From: a virus
DNA: 64,000 bases
Virus record (IMG/VR): IMGVR_UViG_3300018080_000015
Span: 1-64,000 of that record
Direction: 5' to 3' (one strand)
Part shown: positions 32,924 through 41,799 of the stretch, one piece after another
Layout: every line of letters begins with the position of its first letter
How positions within the stretch are numbered: the stretch's first letter is position 1
Notes under the pieces: model-generated
What the model was told of the DNA's origin: nothing
Databases searched by the model: none
What the model saw: the letters and a program-made list of their open reading frames with translations, nothing else
Position numbers and translations under genes: made by a program

Positions 32924-35152
32924 TTACAGTTCGGTGTAGTTCACACCCGTGGAGTCCACGATCAGCAGGAAGTCGATCAGTTTGACAGCTCCGACGGGCT
33001 TACATCGGAACAGGATGTGAAACTCCCCCGCGTCAACAACATCAGCGGTGTTGATCACGCCATCGGAGATGTTCTTTGCCTCCTGATCGCAGTTGATGAA
33101 GTATCCTTCGCCCTCTCCGCCCTGGAAGGCCCGGCTCGCGGCGTAGCGGTCTGCTACGGTCTTGATTGCCCGGTACCCCTTGCGCCACAGCAGCGTGTCG
33201 ACCGGGTCGTCGAGTAGGTTGTCAAGGAGCGGCTTGACGTCGCGGCGGAACTGACAGAGGCAGCGCCGCACGTTGAGGAACATGGTCTTCTTCTGCTCTC
33301 GCAGGAGCGTGAGGTTTCCTCGAGCCCTGACGATGCCTTCGGCCTCTTCGAACCAGTTGATGCCCTGCTCGTCCATCGCGTCCTTTTCGTCGTCGGTGGA
33401 CTGCACGAGAAGAGACACGGCTCGGGTCTTACCGCGGGCTTTGCCACTGGGAGCGAGCCACGGACCCGGGACGTTGTCGGAGTCGCCGACTACTAGTGCA
33501 TCGTTGGTGGCAAGCACACCCGCCATCGCGCCTGAATTTTCGTAGAAGGCGGTCTCCCCCGACGCTGAGAGCTCATCGACGAACTCGAGCTCGCCCCAGT
33601 GCATGCAGGAGAAGCTCGAGTTGATCTCCGTGCCGCCAGCGTAGGCGCCGGTCTGCTTTCGGAAATCCTGGACGTCGGTCGGGCTCAATCCCGCAGGCAC
33701 GGACTGGTGAGCGACAAGGTCCTTTGCCGTGGCCCAAGTGTCGAAGAGCCGCTGTTGGGTGTTCGCGGTGAGACCAGGCACGAAGGCGTCGATGAAATCG
33801 ATGTTGGAGTTCAGTCCGTAGATGCCGGTCTTGAACGCTTCGACGCCGAGCCGAGTCGTGGCAGTCATGCCGGTCGCACCATCGGCACCGCTCGCAAGAA
33901 CGTAGGAGCCGTTCGCAGGACGGTTGTCGGGCGGTGTGTTGGGGGACGATTCGTCCGTGAAGAGCCAGTGCGCACTCACAAGACCTTCGACGTCAGTGAT
34001 CGCGATGTTGTCGTAGGTCTCCGCGAGGATACCCAGAGACGTGTTCGCGCTGATCACCATCTTGAAGAGGTTTGCGTCGGACACGTCTGAGGCATCCGAG
34101 ATGGTGATCGTCATCCCGTTGGCCCAGGAGCCCTCCTCTCGAGCGGTCACGGTCAGTGTGTCTTGACCGGCCGCGACGTCGCCTCCGTACGTACGCCCGG
34201 GAGCACCGTCGGTCCATCCCCACTGTGTCACGGGCACCGCGTCACCGTTGAATCCGAGGTACACGGCGGCGCCAGTCGCGTCGGTCGTGAGCGTGAGCGT
34301 GGGAGCCGAGTACGTTGGTGTGAGGCCAGCGATTGGATTCGCAACGAGGTAATCGTACAGATCCTCTGCGCTCACGTTCTTGATGTTGGGGAAGGTGTTC
34401 GGCCCTGCGGAAGCCTGCTCCGTGGTGGAGAAACCGAGGGCGGCGTTGGCAGTGCCGCCAACGACCTGGATGTATGAAGCGCTCCCTTGAGAATCGCTGA
34501 TGAGCGTGACCTTCCCCGGGTTCGCCTCGACTGCATTGGCACCAGCCATCCGACCGTCGTTCAGAGCAATGCACACCTCAGCCGCTGTCGCGTTGGCCGG
34601 ATCGACGAAGTCCCCCGCCAGGAGATCGACGTACTGAGTTCCACCCTGATCGACTTTGATCTGTAGCGCATAGCCTGCGACGGAGAAGTCATAAGTTTCT
34701 GCTCCAGATTCTACGGTCGCCGCCACGCCGTTGAAATCGACATCTGTCTCGACGCTGTTGACGTCGACAGTCACCTTGTCGCCGTTGTTGAACGACAGTC
34801 CTGTCTCTGCGGTGGTTTGCACGGCACCCGTGGCAGTCGTGCCGTTGTCTTCGATCGTCTTCGAAGCCGGTACAGACGTGCGGGTATCGAAATCACCGAC
34901 GTCTGTCATGTGCACCGACCGGGAGAAGCGAACGCGACAGCCCGCCTCGATGGCGCGGCGCACGAGCGCGACGGTGTTATCGTCGGCCAGTTCGGTGCCG
35001 ATGCGGTACTTCATCTCGGGGACCGAACTCAGTAGCACATTTCCGCCGAGAGTGCCTTTCATGGCAGGCCCGGCGAAGGCCACAATGGCTCCCTTCGCGA
35101 GTCGGATGGAGCTCTGGTCTACTTCGGTGAAACGGGTTTGCGCGCGTGCCAT
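32924..35152 (-). CDS. tail sheath protein with large insertion
   Basis: 742 residues. The N-terminal GAIVAFAGPAMKGTLG and the C-terminal domain (RRCLCQFRRDVKPLLDNLL...FLLIVDSTG) are typical of contractile sheaths. Between about residues 100 and 320 is an inserted beta-rich domain with the GTANAALGFS motif seen in other phage surface proteins. It is therefore longer than a minimal sheath. GAGGAG precedes the ATG. The sheath contracts to drive the tube through the envelope. Confidence 0.88.
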   Translation of the reverse strand: MARAQTRFTEVDQSSIRLAKGAIVAFAGPAMKGTLGGNVLLSSVPEMKYRIGTELADDNTVALVRRAIEAGCRVRFSRSVHMTDVGDFDTRTSVPASKTIEDNGTTATGAVQTTAETGLSFNNGDKVTVDVNSVETDVDFNGVAATVESGAETYDFSVAGYALQIKVDQGGTQYVDLLAGDFVDPANATAAEVCIALNDGRMAGANAVEANPGKVTLISDSQGSASYIQVVGGTANAALGFSTTEQASAGPNTFPNIKNVSAEDLYDYLVANPIAGLTPTYSAPTLTLTTDATGAAVYLGFNGDAVPVTQWGWTDGAPGRTYGGDVAAGQDTLTVTAREEGSWANGMTITISDASDVSDANLFKMVISANTSLGILAETYDNIAITDVEGLVSAHWLFTDESSPNTPPDNRPANGSYVLASGADGATGMTATTRLGVEAFKTGIYGLNSNIDFIDAFVPGLTANTQQRLFDTWATAKDLVAHQSVPAGLSPTDVQDFRKQTGAYAGGTEINSSFSCMHWGELEFVDELSASGETAFYENSGAMAGVLATNDALVVGDSDNVPGPWLAPSGKARGKTRAVSLLVQSTDDEKDAMDEQGINWFEEAEGIVRARGNLTLLREQKKTMFLNVRRCLCQFRRDVKPLLDNLLDDPVDTLLWRKGYRAIKTVADRYAASRAFQGGEGEGYFINCDQEAKNISDGVINTADVVDAGEFHILFRCKPVGAVKLIDFLLIVDSTGVNYTEL

Positions 35153-35225
35153 CTGTCAAACTCCTCGTGTCCAGACTCTATCAGGCGGACCCAGTGTACT
35201 GTTTTTTGTTGTCTGAGGCGAGAGC

Positions 35226-35657
35226 TCACGCACGAAACCCGGCAGCGCGAAAGCGTGCGGGGAGCGTGGGTAGTAGTCGCCTGAATGCTGTGTCGATGTG
35301 GGGTCGTGGAGGCATGCGCGCTGTCCCGTATCGCAGCCACCGGTAAATCGTGTCCCAGGGTACGCCCGACGGGCCGTGTGTTCCGCTCGGGGGCAGTCCG
35401 GCGTAGTTGTGTGAGAACTCGCCTCCTGCCTTTCTCCCTTGAAAGCGCCCAAAGTGCTCAACGTACTGGGTGGTATCAACGAGGGTTATCCCCGCCTTCT
35501 TGGACGGAGGCTGTATCTCGTTGGCCATTACCTCTCGCTTGGCCTCCGCGACGACGTCGTCGAGGAACTGGTTCGTCACCTCGAGCAAGCGCTGATATGC
35601 TCTGCCCTCGAGCGACTCGAGCCAAGCCATAGCGGCATCCCAGTCACCAGTGAGCAT
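35226..35657 (-). CDS. neck/tail completion protein, HK97 gp10-like
   Basis: 143 residues with a helical N-terminus, a GLPPSGTHGPSGVP turn and a C-terminal PRPHIDTAFRRLLPTLPARF. This pattern resembles HK97-gp10 family head-tail completion proteins. It lies just before the sheath in transcription order, as expected for a tail terminator or neck protein. Confidence 0.5.
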   Translation of the reverse strand: MLTGDWDAAMAWLESLEGRAYQRLLEVTNQFLDDVVAEAKREVMANEIQPPSKKAGITLVDTTQYVEHFGRFQGRKAGGEFSHNYAGLPPSGTHGPSGVPWDTIYRWLRYGTARMPPRPHIDTAFRRLLPTLPARFRAAGFRA

Positions 35658-35666
35658 GGGCTCCTC

Positions 35667-36410
35667 TTACGAGAGCTTGTTGTACCCCAGAGACCAACCG
35701 TCGCCGTCCCACTCGACGTTGGCCTCACCGTAATCAGCGTCGATTGCGATGGAGTCGTTGCCGTCGATCTGCCCGCCCTCGACAGCAGACGCGGTGAGCA
35801 CTGCGGAGACCGCAAGATCTCCCGTCCCAACCAGTTCGATCTCGACGTCTTCGTAGGTGAACTCCTCACCGTAGTTGTCGCCTGTGAAGGTGGTGTCCGG
35901 TGCGGTACCGGCAACCGTGATGTCCTCCGCTGCGAGCGCTGCGATGGCGGCGGTCTCAAAGTCGTCGACCTCGTCGTTCAGCGTGGTGCTGGTGCACACG
36001 AGCTCTATATCGACGCCGTTGATCGTCGCTTTCATCTTGTCTCCGACTTCTGGTGTGCCGGAGAAGGTGAGGGTCAGAAGCTGCTTGCGCTGCCCGATGA
36101 TGGAGATGTTGTTGGTGTCAGCGTCGCCCTTCTTGTCCTTGATGCGGTGACGCTGACCTTTCCCGGCACTGGCCGGAAGCTGCACCTCGGTGGCCGCTCC
36201 GACGGCTCTGTTCGCGTAGAAGGTCTCGTCGTAGGCGTTGAGTGCGAAAGCGGCTTCTGCGCCGGCTTCCTCGCGGATGTTGCCGCGCAGGATCGCTCCA
36301 CCCTCTCGATGGTTGTCCGTGTCGAAGAACGGCGCAATGACACTGACGCCTTCCTCGTAGTTCATGTCGGACAGTCCGTCCGTGGTGCCGTGCTTGTTGA
36401 TGACCGTCAT
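35667..36410 (-). CDS. virion structural protein, 247 residues
   Basis: Acidic and beta-rich with Thr/Asp/Gly repeats; the central part (LTLTFSGTPEVGDKMKATINGVDIEL and following) resembles the inserted domain of the sheath protein. It may be a decoration or tail-surface protein. GGAGGAAACC precedes the ATG. Confidence 0.55.
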   Translation of the reverse strand: MTVINKHGTTDGLSDMNYEEGVSVIAPFFDTDNHREGGAILRGNIREEAGAEAAFALNAYDETFYANRAVGAATEVQLPASAGKGQRHRIKDKKGDADTNNISIIGQRKQLLTLTFSGTPEVGDKMKATINGVDIELVCTSTTLNDEVDDFETAAIAALAAEDITVAGTAPDTTFTGDNYGEEFTYEDVEIELVGTGDLAVSAVLTASAVEGGQIDGNDSIAIDADYGEANVEWDGDGWSLGYNKLS

Positions 36411-36559
36411 TGCTGGTTTCCTCCGCTCTTGGTTTTTTCAGGCGCTCTGACCTTCTTTGACCCGATTCGCTCGAACTTTAGAATCGCAGATTCCAAGAGC
36501 TCTCTTTCGGTGCGGGTGTCTTCCGGCTCAGGCTGCGCCGCAGTTGCGCTCATGCTCAT
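36407..36559 (-). CDS. small acidic/basic hypothetical protein, 50 residues
   Basis: The start at 36559 overlaps the XhlA-like stop as ATGA and has GAAGGT upstream; a longer frame to 36682 lies inside that gene. Sequence is charged throughout with no membrane segment. Function unknown; its pairing with a membrane protein is of interest. Confidence 0.5.
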   Translation of the reverse strand: MSMSATAAQPEPEDTRTERELLESAILKFERIGSKKVRAPEKTKSGGNQQ

Positions 36560-36867
36560 ACCTTCAACAGCGCCACTATGATTGAAGCAAGCGCAGCGAT
36601 CAAGGCTACTATGATGCCTCCAGCGACGGCTATTTTCTGTGTTCGTGTTTCTTGTTCTTTCTTCTCCTGCTTCTCTCGCCACATCTTGAGGGAGACGATT
36701 GATGCCTCGGCTGTGCCTACGCGACCCTCAAGCTTCAGCAGTGCAATGGCGACGTCCCGGTGTCCGTCGGCAATCACTTCTATTTCCTGATCGCGTTTTT
36801 CGCACGGGATAGCATCGAGCTTCGTCTCGATCCGAACCAGTCTGGATTTTATGTCCTCTTCGTTCAT
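36556..36867 (-). CDS. XhlA-like coiled-coil membrane protein (possible holin component)
   Basis: 103 residues. The first 75 form a charged coiled coil beginning SRLVRIETKLD, and the last 22 (AVAGGIIVALIAALASIIVALL) are one hydrophobic membrane segment. This is the layout of the XhlA hemolysin/holin-associated family and of some phage spanin or anti-holin proteins. It lies far from the endolysin gene, inside the tail module, so a lysis role is uncertain. Confidence 0.5.
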   Translation of the reverse strand: MNEEDIKSRLVRIETKLDAIPCEKRDQEIEVIADGHRDVAIALLKLEGRVGTAEASIVSLKMWREKQEKKEQETRTQKIAVAGGIIVALIAALASIIVALLKV

Positions 36868-37226
36868 TTTGAGGCTGTACTCTGTAGCTGGATTACAAAC
36901 GGCGAAATCAGCATCCGCCAGTCCTCAGTGGGCGGCTTGATCAGTACGTCTCCAACATAATCTCCGACGGCGATTGTTAGCTCTGCCGCCGTGAACGTGA
37001 TCCGGGCCTTTCCGGGGTCAGTGCCCTGATCCAGCAGCTCGATTCCCGAGCCGACGGTCTTTTCCCATAGAAGCGTGTCGTCGTCCCCAGTACCGTCTCT
37101 GGCTGTGTGCTTGAGATCATAACCGGTCAACACCTGCAGCGCTCCGGCTGGGTCTCGAGCAGTGATGATGTAGTGGCCTTCGACGTTCTGATGGAGCTCA
37201 ACGACGTCGCCGCAGCAATCCGACAT
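36864..37226 (-). CDS. hypothetical protein, 120 residues
   Basis: Starts at 37226 with GAGGACTGAA upstream, after the stop of the next gene; the longer frame to 37277 is rejected. It has an N-terminal Cys pair and a beta-sandwich-like run (GHYIITARDPAGALQVLTG...KARITFTAAELTI). It resembles small immunoglobulin-like or BppU-type domains of virion proteins. Confidence 0.5.
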   Translation of the reverse strand: MSDCCGDVVELHQNVEGHYIITARDPAGALQVLTGYDLKHTARDGTGDDDTLLWEKTVGSGIELLDQGTDPGKARITFTAAELTIAVGDYVGDVLIKPPTEDWRMLISPFVIQLQSTASK

Positions 37227-37227
37227 T

Positions 37228-37539
37228 TCAGTCCTCCCCGCACGGAGTGAGAGCGCCCGAGAATCTTTCAGTCTCAAAAGAGCCGGAGAAGCGCTCGGCG
37301 CTCAGTGCTCCGTCATAGCCCTCTTGCTCTAGTGTAGCGGAGAAGTTTTCAGCTGCACATATGCCGGAATAGGCCTCGCGCGAAAGAGTACCAACCAGGC
37401 ATTCCGGGACCGGATCGAGCGTGTTGATCCACGTCCACAGGAGCTGATCCCGTCGAGATTCCTCCAGCACCAGCCGAGAGCCTGGTGTGGGCTTGCTCAG
37501 CGGAATCAGGTTGGTCTGTACACCCTGATTGATGATCAT
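37228..37539 (-). CDS. protein with five 9-residue repeats
   Basis: 103 residues. After a 50-residue N-terminal part, residues 52-97 consist of five units of nine residues with the pattern [LF]xxEx[FY]SGx, for example LSAERFSGS and FETERFSGA. Regular nine-residue repeats suggest a small beta-solenoid or stacked fibre element. It overlaps the modular repeat gene by ATGA. No family was recognised. Confidence 0.55.
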   Translation of the reverse strand: MIINQGVQTNLIPLSKPTPGSRLVLEESRRDQLLWTWINTLDPVPECLVGTLSREAYSGICAAENFSATLEQEGYDGALSAERFSGSFETERFSGALTPCGED

Positions 37540-39728
37540 ACGACTTCAGGCACGGAGAGCCCGGTGGCTCCTACGTAAGTGTCTGGTCCGTTGGTGACGG
37601 TGGCGACCACGATGAGGAGTGTCCCCTCTTCAGGAAGCACGTCTATATGGTCGATGTACACGTCCCAGTACCCTTGCGCGTTCGGCGAGAGCCCGGAGAC
37701 GGAGTGCACCACAGAGCCGTTCAGCAGTACGGAGAGGGCGAGCGTCGCCCCGGGCATCGGAGTGAACTGTCTTTCGAGCTCGACGCGTACAGCTCCGTAC
37801 AGGCCTGCTGGTGCGGACGTTTTATCCACCCAGCTTTGAACCACCTGCTGCAAAGAGCCTTGCCAATCTCCAGAGCCGTGAGCAGCGGAGAGCTCCGTGT
37901 CCACGTCGGTCGGAGTATGACTCGACCGACTGGACACTGCGGTGTCGAGGTAATCCAGGAGCGCAGCTCGGATGCTTGTAAGGCCTTGAGCATCGAGGAC
38001 TGCAGTGATATCAGCGCTCGAGAGATCGTTGAGCGCTGCGACGGCCGCGATGACTGCAGCGACTGCAGCTTGCGTAGTGCTGTGTGCTGCCTGCTGGAGC
38101 GATTCGTCCGCGGGATCTGAGGGGAGTCGCCCGTCAATCGCCGCAGTGTCCGTGAGGATATCGTCGAGCCGGTTTTGTGCCTCACCAGCACTATCCGGAT
38201 CGGTGTGCGTGGTGATGTCCTCGTCCCAGACGGCCGATGCGATTGCAGCCGCCCCGCCAGCACCCTCCCAGCTCCCCGACCCGTGTTCAATCGAGAGCAA
38301 GATGTCCACGTCTGTCTGGCTGTGCGAGCTGCGACTACTGACCGCGGCGTCCAGAAAGTCGAGTAGCGCTGCTCGCACAGCGGTGTATCCCTGAGCTGTC
38401 AGCGCCGCCTGGACGTCGGCTGAGCTCAGGTCGTTCAATGCGTTGATCGCTGCAACAGTCGCAGCATGCAGGGCAGCCAAATCGCTCTGATCGGCCGGAT
38501 CGGCCGGCAGCCTCGAGTCGATCGCATCGGTATCTGCAAGGACATCCTGTAAGTCCCCTCCACCAGCAGGAGAGGCTTGAGATCCAACGACTCCAAGCGC
38601 CCCGCGAATCTGTTCGCGCTCTGCACTCGTCCAGTCCTGTGCACTTGTACCTTCCCATGAACCACCCCCATGCGACGCTGAAAGTTCGGTGTCGACGTCG
38701 GCAGCTGAGTGACTAGAGCGGGAGCTAATCGCCGCGTCGAGAAAATCCAACAGGGCGGCTCGAACCGATGTGTAGCCTTGAGCCGTCATGGCGGACTGCA
38801 CGTCCGCTTGAGACAAATCGTTGAGAGCAGCTATCGCTGCCTGCGTCGCCGCATGGGCCGCCTGCTGCAGAGACTCATCCGCAGGATCCGAAGGCAGCCT
38901 CGTATCGATAGCGTCTGTGTCCGCCAGAATTGCCGCGATATCCGCCCCGTCGAACGGCGTCGAATCTGAGAGGATGGCATCTCGTACGTCCGCAGCAGAA
39001 TGAGAAGACCTGGAGGAGACGGTTGCGTCGAGGTTGTCGATCAGTGCTGCGCGGGCGACCGAGTAGCCTTGAGACGTCATCGCCGCTTGCACGTCCGCCT
39101 GTGAGAGATCGCTGAGCGCGGCAATGTCCGCAACGACAGACGAAATCGCGGCGTCCAAGTTGTCGAGTAGGGCCGCTCGAACAGTTGTGTATCCTTGGGC
39201 AGTAAGCGCGGACTGCACGTCTGCCTGAGAGAGGTTGTTCAAAGCGGCGATATCGGCCTGTGTTTGAGCATGCGCCGCTTGTTGGAGAGACTCGTCAGCA
39301 GGATCGGTCGGAAGACGGCTGTCGATGGCATCCGTATCCGCAAGAACAGCGTCGAGGTCTGCCGGCATGTTCGCCGCCGCGAGCTCATCCAGGTATCCAG
39401 CCCGTGCGGCCGTGTACCCCGCAGCGCTCATCTCTTCGGCTACGGTAGACGCTACAAACAGGTCTGTGGCGCGCATGTGGTCGGGGCTTTCGGTCGTGTG
39501 CCCGCTGTCTGTATAGACGATGTACACCCCCACCACGTAATCCAGTGAGGGCATTGCATAGCCATCGTCGACGTAGAGGCCGTTTGCGACGTGAGACAGA
39601 TCGCGCGTCGTGATGAGCGTGCCACTCGGATTGTAGAGCTCGCACTGCGGGTACATGCCCGTATCTCCGTCTTCGAGCTGGAGAGTAAGCGGAAGGTTGT
39701 CCCCGACTTGAAAGCGCACGTTGGGCAT
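37536..39728 (-). CDS. modular repeat protein, probable fibre or whisker
   Basis: 730 residues. An N-terminal beta domain (about 1-100) and a C-terminal beta domain (about 640-730) flank five related modules of 70-100 residues. A full module runs ADTDAIDSRLPSDPADES, LQQAAHAATQAAIAALNDLS, a DVQSALTAQGYT segment, then RAALLDFLDAAISSRSSHS. Some add HGSGSWEG. The helical modules resemble spacer rods of fibres, with modules gained or lost by recombination. It lies between the glycosyltransferase and tail genes. Confidence 0.6.
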   Translation of the reverse strand: MPNVRFQVGDNLPLTLQLEDGDTGMYPQCELYNPSGTLITTRDLSHVANGLYVDDGYAMPSLDYVVGVYIVYTDSGHTTESPDHMRATDLFVASTVAEEMSAAGYTAARAGYLDELAAANMPADLDAVLADTDAIDSRLPTDPADESLQQAAHAQTQADIAALNNLSQADVQSALTAQGYTTVRAALLDNLDAAISSVVADIAALSDLSQADVQAAMTSQGYSVARAALIDNLDATVSSRSSHSAADVRDAILSDSTPFDGADIAAILADTDAIDTRLPSDPADESLQQAAHAATQAAIAALNDLSQADVQSAMTAQGYTSVRAALLDFLDAAISSRSSHSAADVDTELSASHGGGSWEGTSAQDWTSAEREQIRGALGVVGSQASPAGGGDLQDVLADTDAIDSRLPADPADQSDLAALHAATVAAINALNDLSSADVQAALTAQGYTAVRAALLDFLDAAVSSRSSHSQTDVDILLSIEHGSGSWEGAGGAAAIASAVWDEDITTHTDPDSAGEAQNRLDDILTDTAAIDGRLPSDPADESLQQAAHSTTQAAVAAVIAAVAALNDLSSADITAVLDAQGLTSIRAALLDYLDTAVSSRSSHTPTDVDTELSAAHGSGDWQGSLQQVVQSWVDKTSAPAGLYGAVRVELERQFTPMPGATLALSVLLNGSVVHSVSGLSPNAQGYWDVYIDHIDVLPEEGTLLIVVATVTNGPDTYVGATGLSVPEVV

Positions 39729-39737
39729 GACTGTCTC

Positions 39738-40124
39738 TTACGGGTCGTAGGTGTCGATCTCCCCAGGCGGGATGAGGCCGACCGAAGAAAGGTACACGTA
39801 CAGGGAAATCTCGATGTCCTCGAAGTAGTTGCTGTCGGGATCGATATCCGCTTTGAGCCACAGCCAGTAGTCCCCCGTCTCGGGAGTGCTATCTGAGAAC
39901 TCAACGTGGATACCCGGCACTCCAGGCACCTCACAGGGGATCCCGTTGAAAAAGGCGCAGTACGCGAACCACGCTTCGAATTTACCCTCTTTGTTGAGGT
40001 AGGCTCTGGCGTGCTCGTGGCTGTGCTTGCACAGCTTCAGATGAGTGAGTGGGATGCCGGGGTCGACGCCTCCCGGCCACTCCGCGTCGATGGGCGTGTC
40101 GAGCTCCCAGATTTTCTGAGACAT
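39738..40124 (-). CDS. hypothetical protein, 128 residues
   Basis: Start at 40124 is chosen for GAGG upstream and because it removes an Arg/Cys-rich extension. It overlaps the 3' end of the glycosyltransferase gene by 88 bases, a longer overlap than usual here. The product is acidic with several His and Trp residues and a beta-rich C-terminus (HVEFSDSTPETGDYWLWLKAD). A structural or small adaptor role is possible. Confidence 0.5.
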   Translation of the reverse strand: MSQKIWELDTPIDAEWPGGVDPGIPLTHLKLCKHSHEHARAYLNKEGKFEAWFAYCAFFNGIPCEVPGVPGIHVEFSDSTPETGDYWLWLKADIDPDSNYFEDIEISLYVYLSSVGLIPPGEIDTYDP

Positions 40125-41308
40125 GCCTCGTATACCTCCAATGTCTGAGCTGCAGGACTGTCCCAAGAGTAGCGCTTTGCGGTCTCGAGCGCACGATCTA
40201 CTCGACTCTGATCGGGCATCCAAGCTCGCAGGGCAGAAACCAGACCACCGACCGTCGGCTCGATGATAACGGCGTTGGTGTCATTGCAGAAAGAACCGAG
40301 ACCGCCGACGCCCGTTGTGATCAGTGGCACAGAAGCTGCCATCCATTCGAGCGCCACGATACCAAAGGGCTCGTGCAGCGAGGGCACGAGGCCGACCGTA
40401 GCCGATTTCAGTCGCGCCCACTTGGGGAGGCCAAAGTCCTCTTCGCGCGACCAGGTGACGTTGGGGGTTGCCGCAATGAGCCCATCCATGATAGGCACCA
40501 TCTCCTCCAGCGAGGGCGAGATAGCCGCTTGGATGAGGAAGTCCCACTCTGGGAGCTCTTTTGCGGCATCAACGACCAGCTGCAGACCCTTCGAGGGAAC
40601 CAACCTACCGACGAAGGCAGCCAGAGGTCTGTCTGACTCTCGCCGTTCGGGCTTGACGGCCGCGAAAGCCTCCCAGTCCACCCCGTTTGGGATGACGCGA
40701 ATCTTTTCGGGGGGAACCAGAAATGTCTCTTCGAGCATCTTCCGATAGGAAGGGCTTACAGCAATCACCCTGTTGGCTGTGTGGTACGCGTGAAGTTCCG
40801 TCTCGCAGCCCCACTCATAGTTCGGAAGGCTATCCGGGTGCACCGACGTGTGACTGAGATGTGACGTCACAACGAGATGGGCTCGGTGCGCGAGACAGGC
40901 CACCTTGGCGACGGGCAAGAGATGGGTCTCGTGCATGTGAACCAGATCGAAGTGCTCGTGCGCGAAGAAGTGAGCCCAATTGCAGACGAAGTTTTCGAAC
41001 TTCACCACCTCGTGAGCCATGCCCTTGACCAGGTCCATGTTGTGCTCGTTGAGGTTTCGGATGTGAAGCAGCCGATAAGAACCGGTAGGAGCTCCGGCCC
41101 GCCACTCCGGCTCTGATACCTCCCGCGGCACCCCATCTTCGACGATCAACAGTCGCTGGTACTGGTCCTTGCCGATGCCCATCAGCGTGAGGTCGACGTG
41201 CTCGCACAGACGGCTGGCGATGGACAACACGTGTACTCCAAGACCTCCCTGTGGTTCGAAGGGACTCTCAAACAGCAGCATCAAGACTCTAGGGCGTTCG
41301 CCAGACAC
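40037..41308 (-). CDS. GT4-family glycosyltransferase
   Basis: 423 residues with a GT-B fold. The N-terminal FESPFEPQGGLGVHV loop, a DLVHMHETH segment, and the C-terminal GRLVPSKGLQL and EPFGIVALEWMA (the acceptor E-x7-E motif) mark the GT4 family, which transfers sugar from a nucleotide donor. The GTG at 41308 has GGAGTACC upstream; the frame is open to 41350. Sited among virion genes, it may glycosylate a capsid, fibre or host molecule. The sugar and acceptor cannot be told. Confidence 0.82.
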   Translation of the reverse strand: MSGERPRVLMLLFESPFEPQGGLGVHVLSIASRLCEHVDLTLMGIGKDQYQRLLIVEDGVPREVSEPEWRAGAPTGSYRLLHIRNLNEHNMDLVKGMAHEVVKFENFVCNWAHFFAHEHFDLVHMHETHLLPVAKVACLAHRAHLVVTSHLSHTSVHPDSLPNYEWGCETELHAYHTANRVIAVSPSYRKMLEETFLVPPEKIRVIPNGVDWEAFAAVKPERRESDRPLAAFVGRLVPSKGLQLVVDAAKELPEWDFLIQAAISPSLEEMVPIMDGLIAATPNVTWSREEDFGLPKWARLKSATVGLVPSLHEPFGIVALEWMAASVPLITTGVGGLGSFCNDTNAVIIEPTVGGLVSALRAWMPDQSRVDRALETAKRYSWDSPAAQTLEVYEACLRKSGSSTRPSTRSGREASTPASHSLI

Positions 41309-41798
41309 GGTACTCCACCTCCAGATCGACCCGAGCGGTGATGCCAGCACTCGGGTGCGTGTTCTTCATCTCAACCTTCAGGGTGTCCCCATCGATCCAC
41401 GCACGGTTGATGAAGGTCCAGTAGTTCCCCGTTCCGGAGCCGGCCCCAAAGTTGAACGACGACAGCTTCCCATCGTCGGAGTACGACCACCACTGCGTCC
41501 AGAAGTCGTAGCAGGTGTAGGCGATACCGCTGGGGTACCCCGGGATCGTCGTGTACTTGTCGTCGACAGACTGCGCCACGGAATCGGCGTCGCTCCGGGT
41601 TGCCAGGATAGCTGCTCCAATCCGCCGATGGTTCGGGGCAGCGTTGGGGATCCCCAAAAAGACAAGTGCGACGTCGTAGTCGTCTCGGTCGAGCTGAATC
41701 TCTACCGTGTACGTTCCACCAGCTCCCGAACACACTTCGTTGGAAACGCTCGCGCGGCCGCGTCTGAATCCGAACGGTAGGAGCCGGGAGAAGGCCAT
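41289..41798 (-). CDS. virion-region protein, tandem paralogue A
   Basis: 169 residues. It is a paralogue of the next gene (41800-42300): both share RGRAS at the N-terminus, LDRxDY...LFLGxPN, an AILxTxxDADxxxQ block, TTIPxYPSG and a C-terminal EYRVWR or EWRVWR. Beta-rich sequence suggests a surface or adhesin domain. The second copy has diverged, so the duplication is old. Confidence 0.6.
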   Translation of the reverse strand: MAFSRLLPFGFRRGRASVSNEVCSGAGGTYTVEIQLDRDDYDVALVFLGIPNAAPNHRRIGAAILATRSDADSVAQSVDDKYTTIPGYPSGIAYTCYDFWTQWWSYSDDGKLSSFNFGAGSGTGNYWTFINRAWIDGDTLKVEMKNTHPSAGITARVDLEVEYRVWRTP

Positions 41799-41799
41799 G

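Noticed and set aside
37536-39728. The repeats as a CRISPR array
   Set aside because: They are in-frame protein modules of about 200-300 bp, not short repeats with unique spacers.
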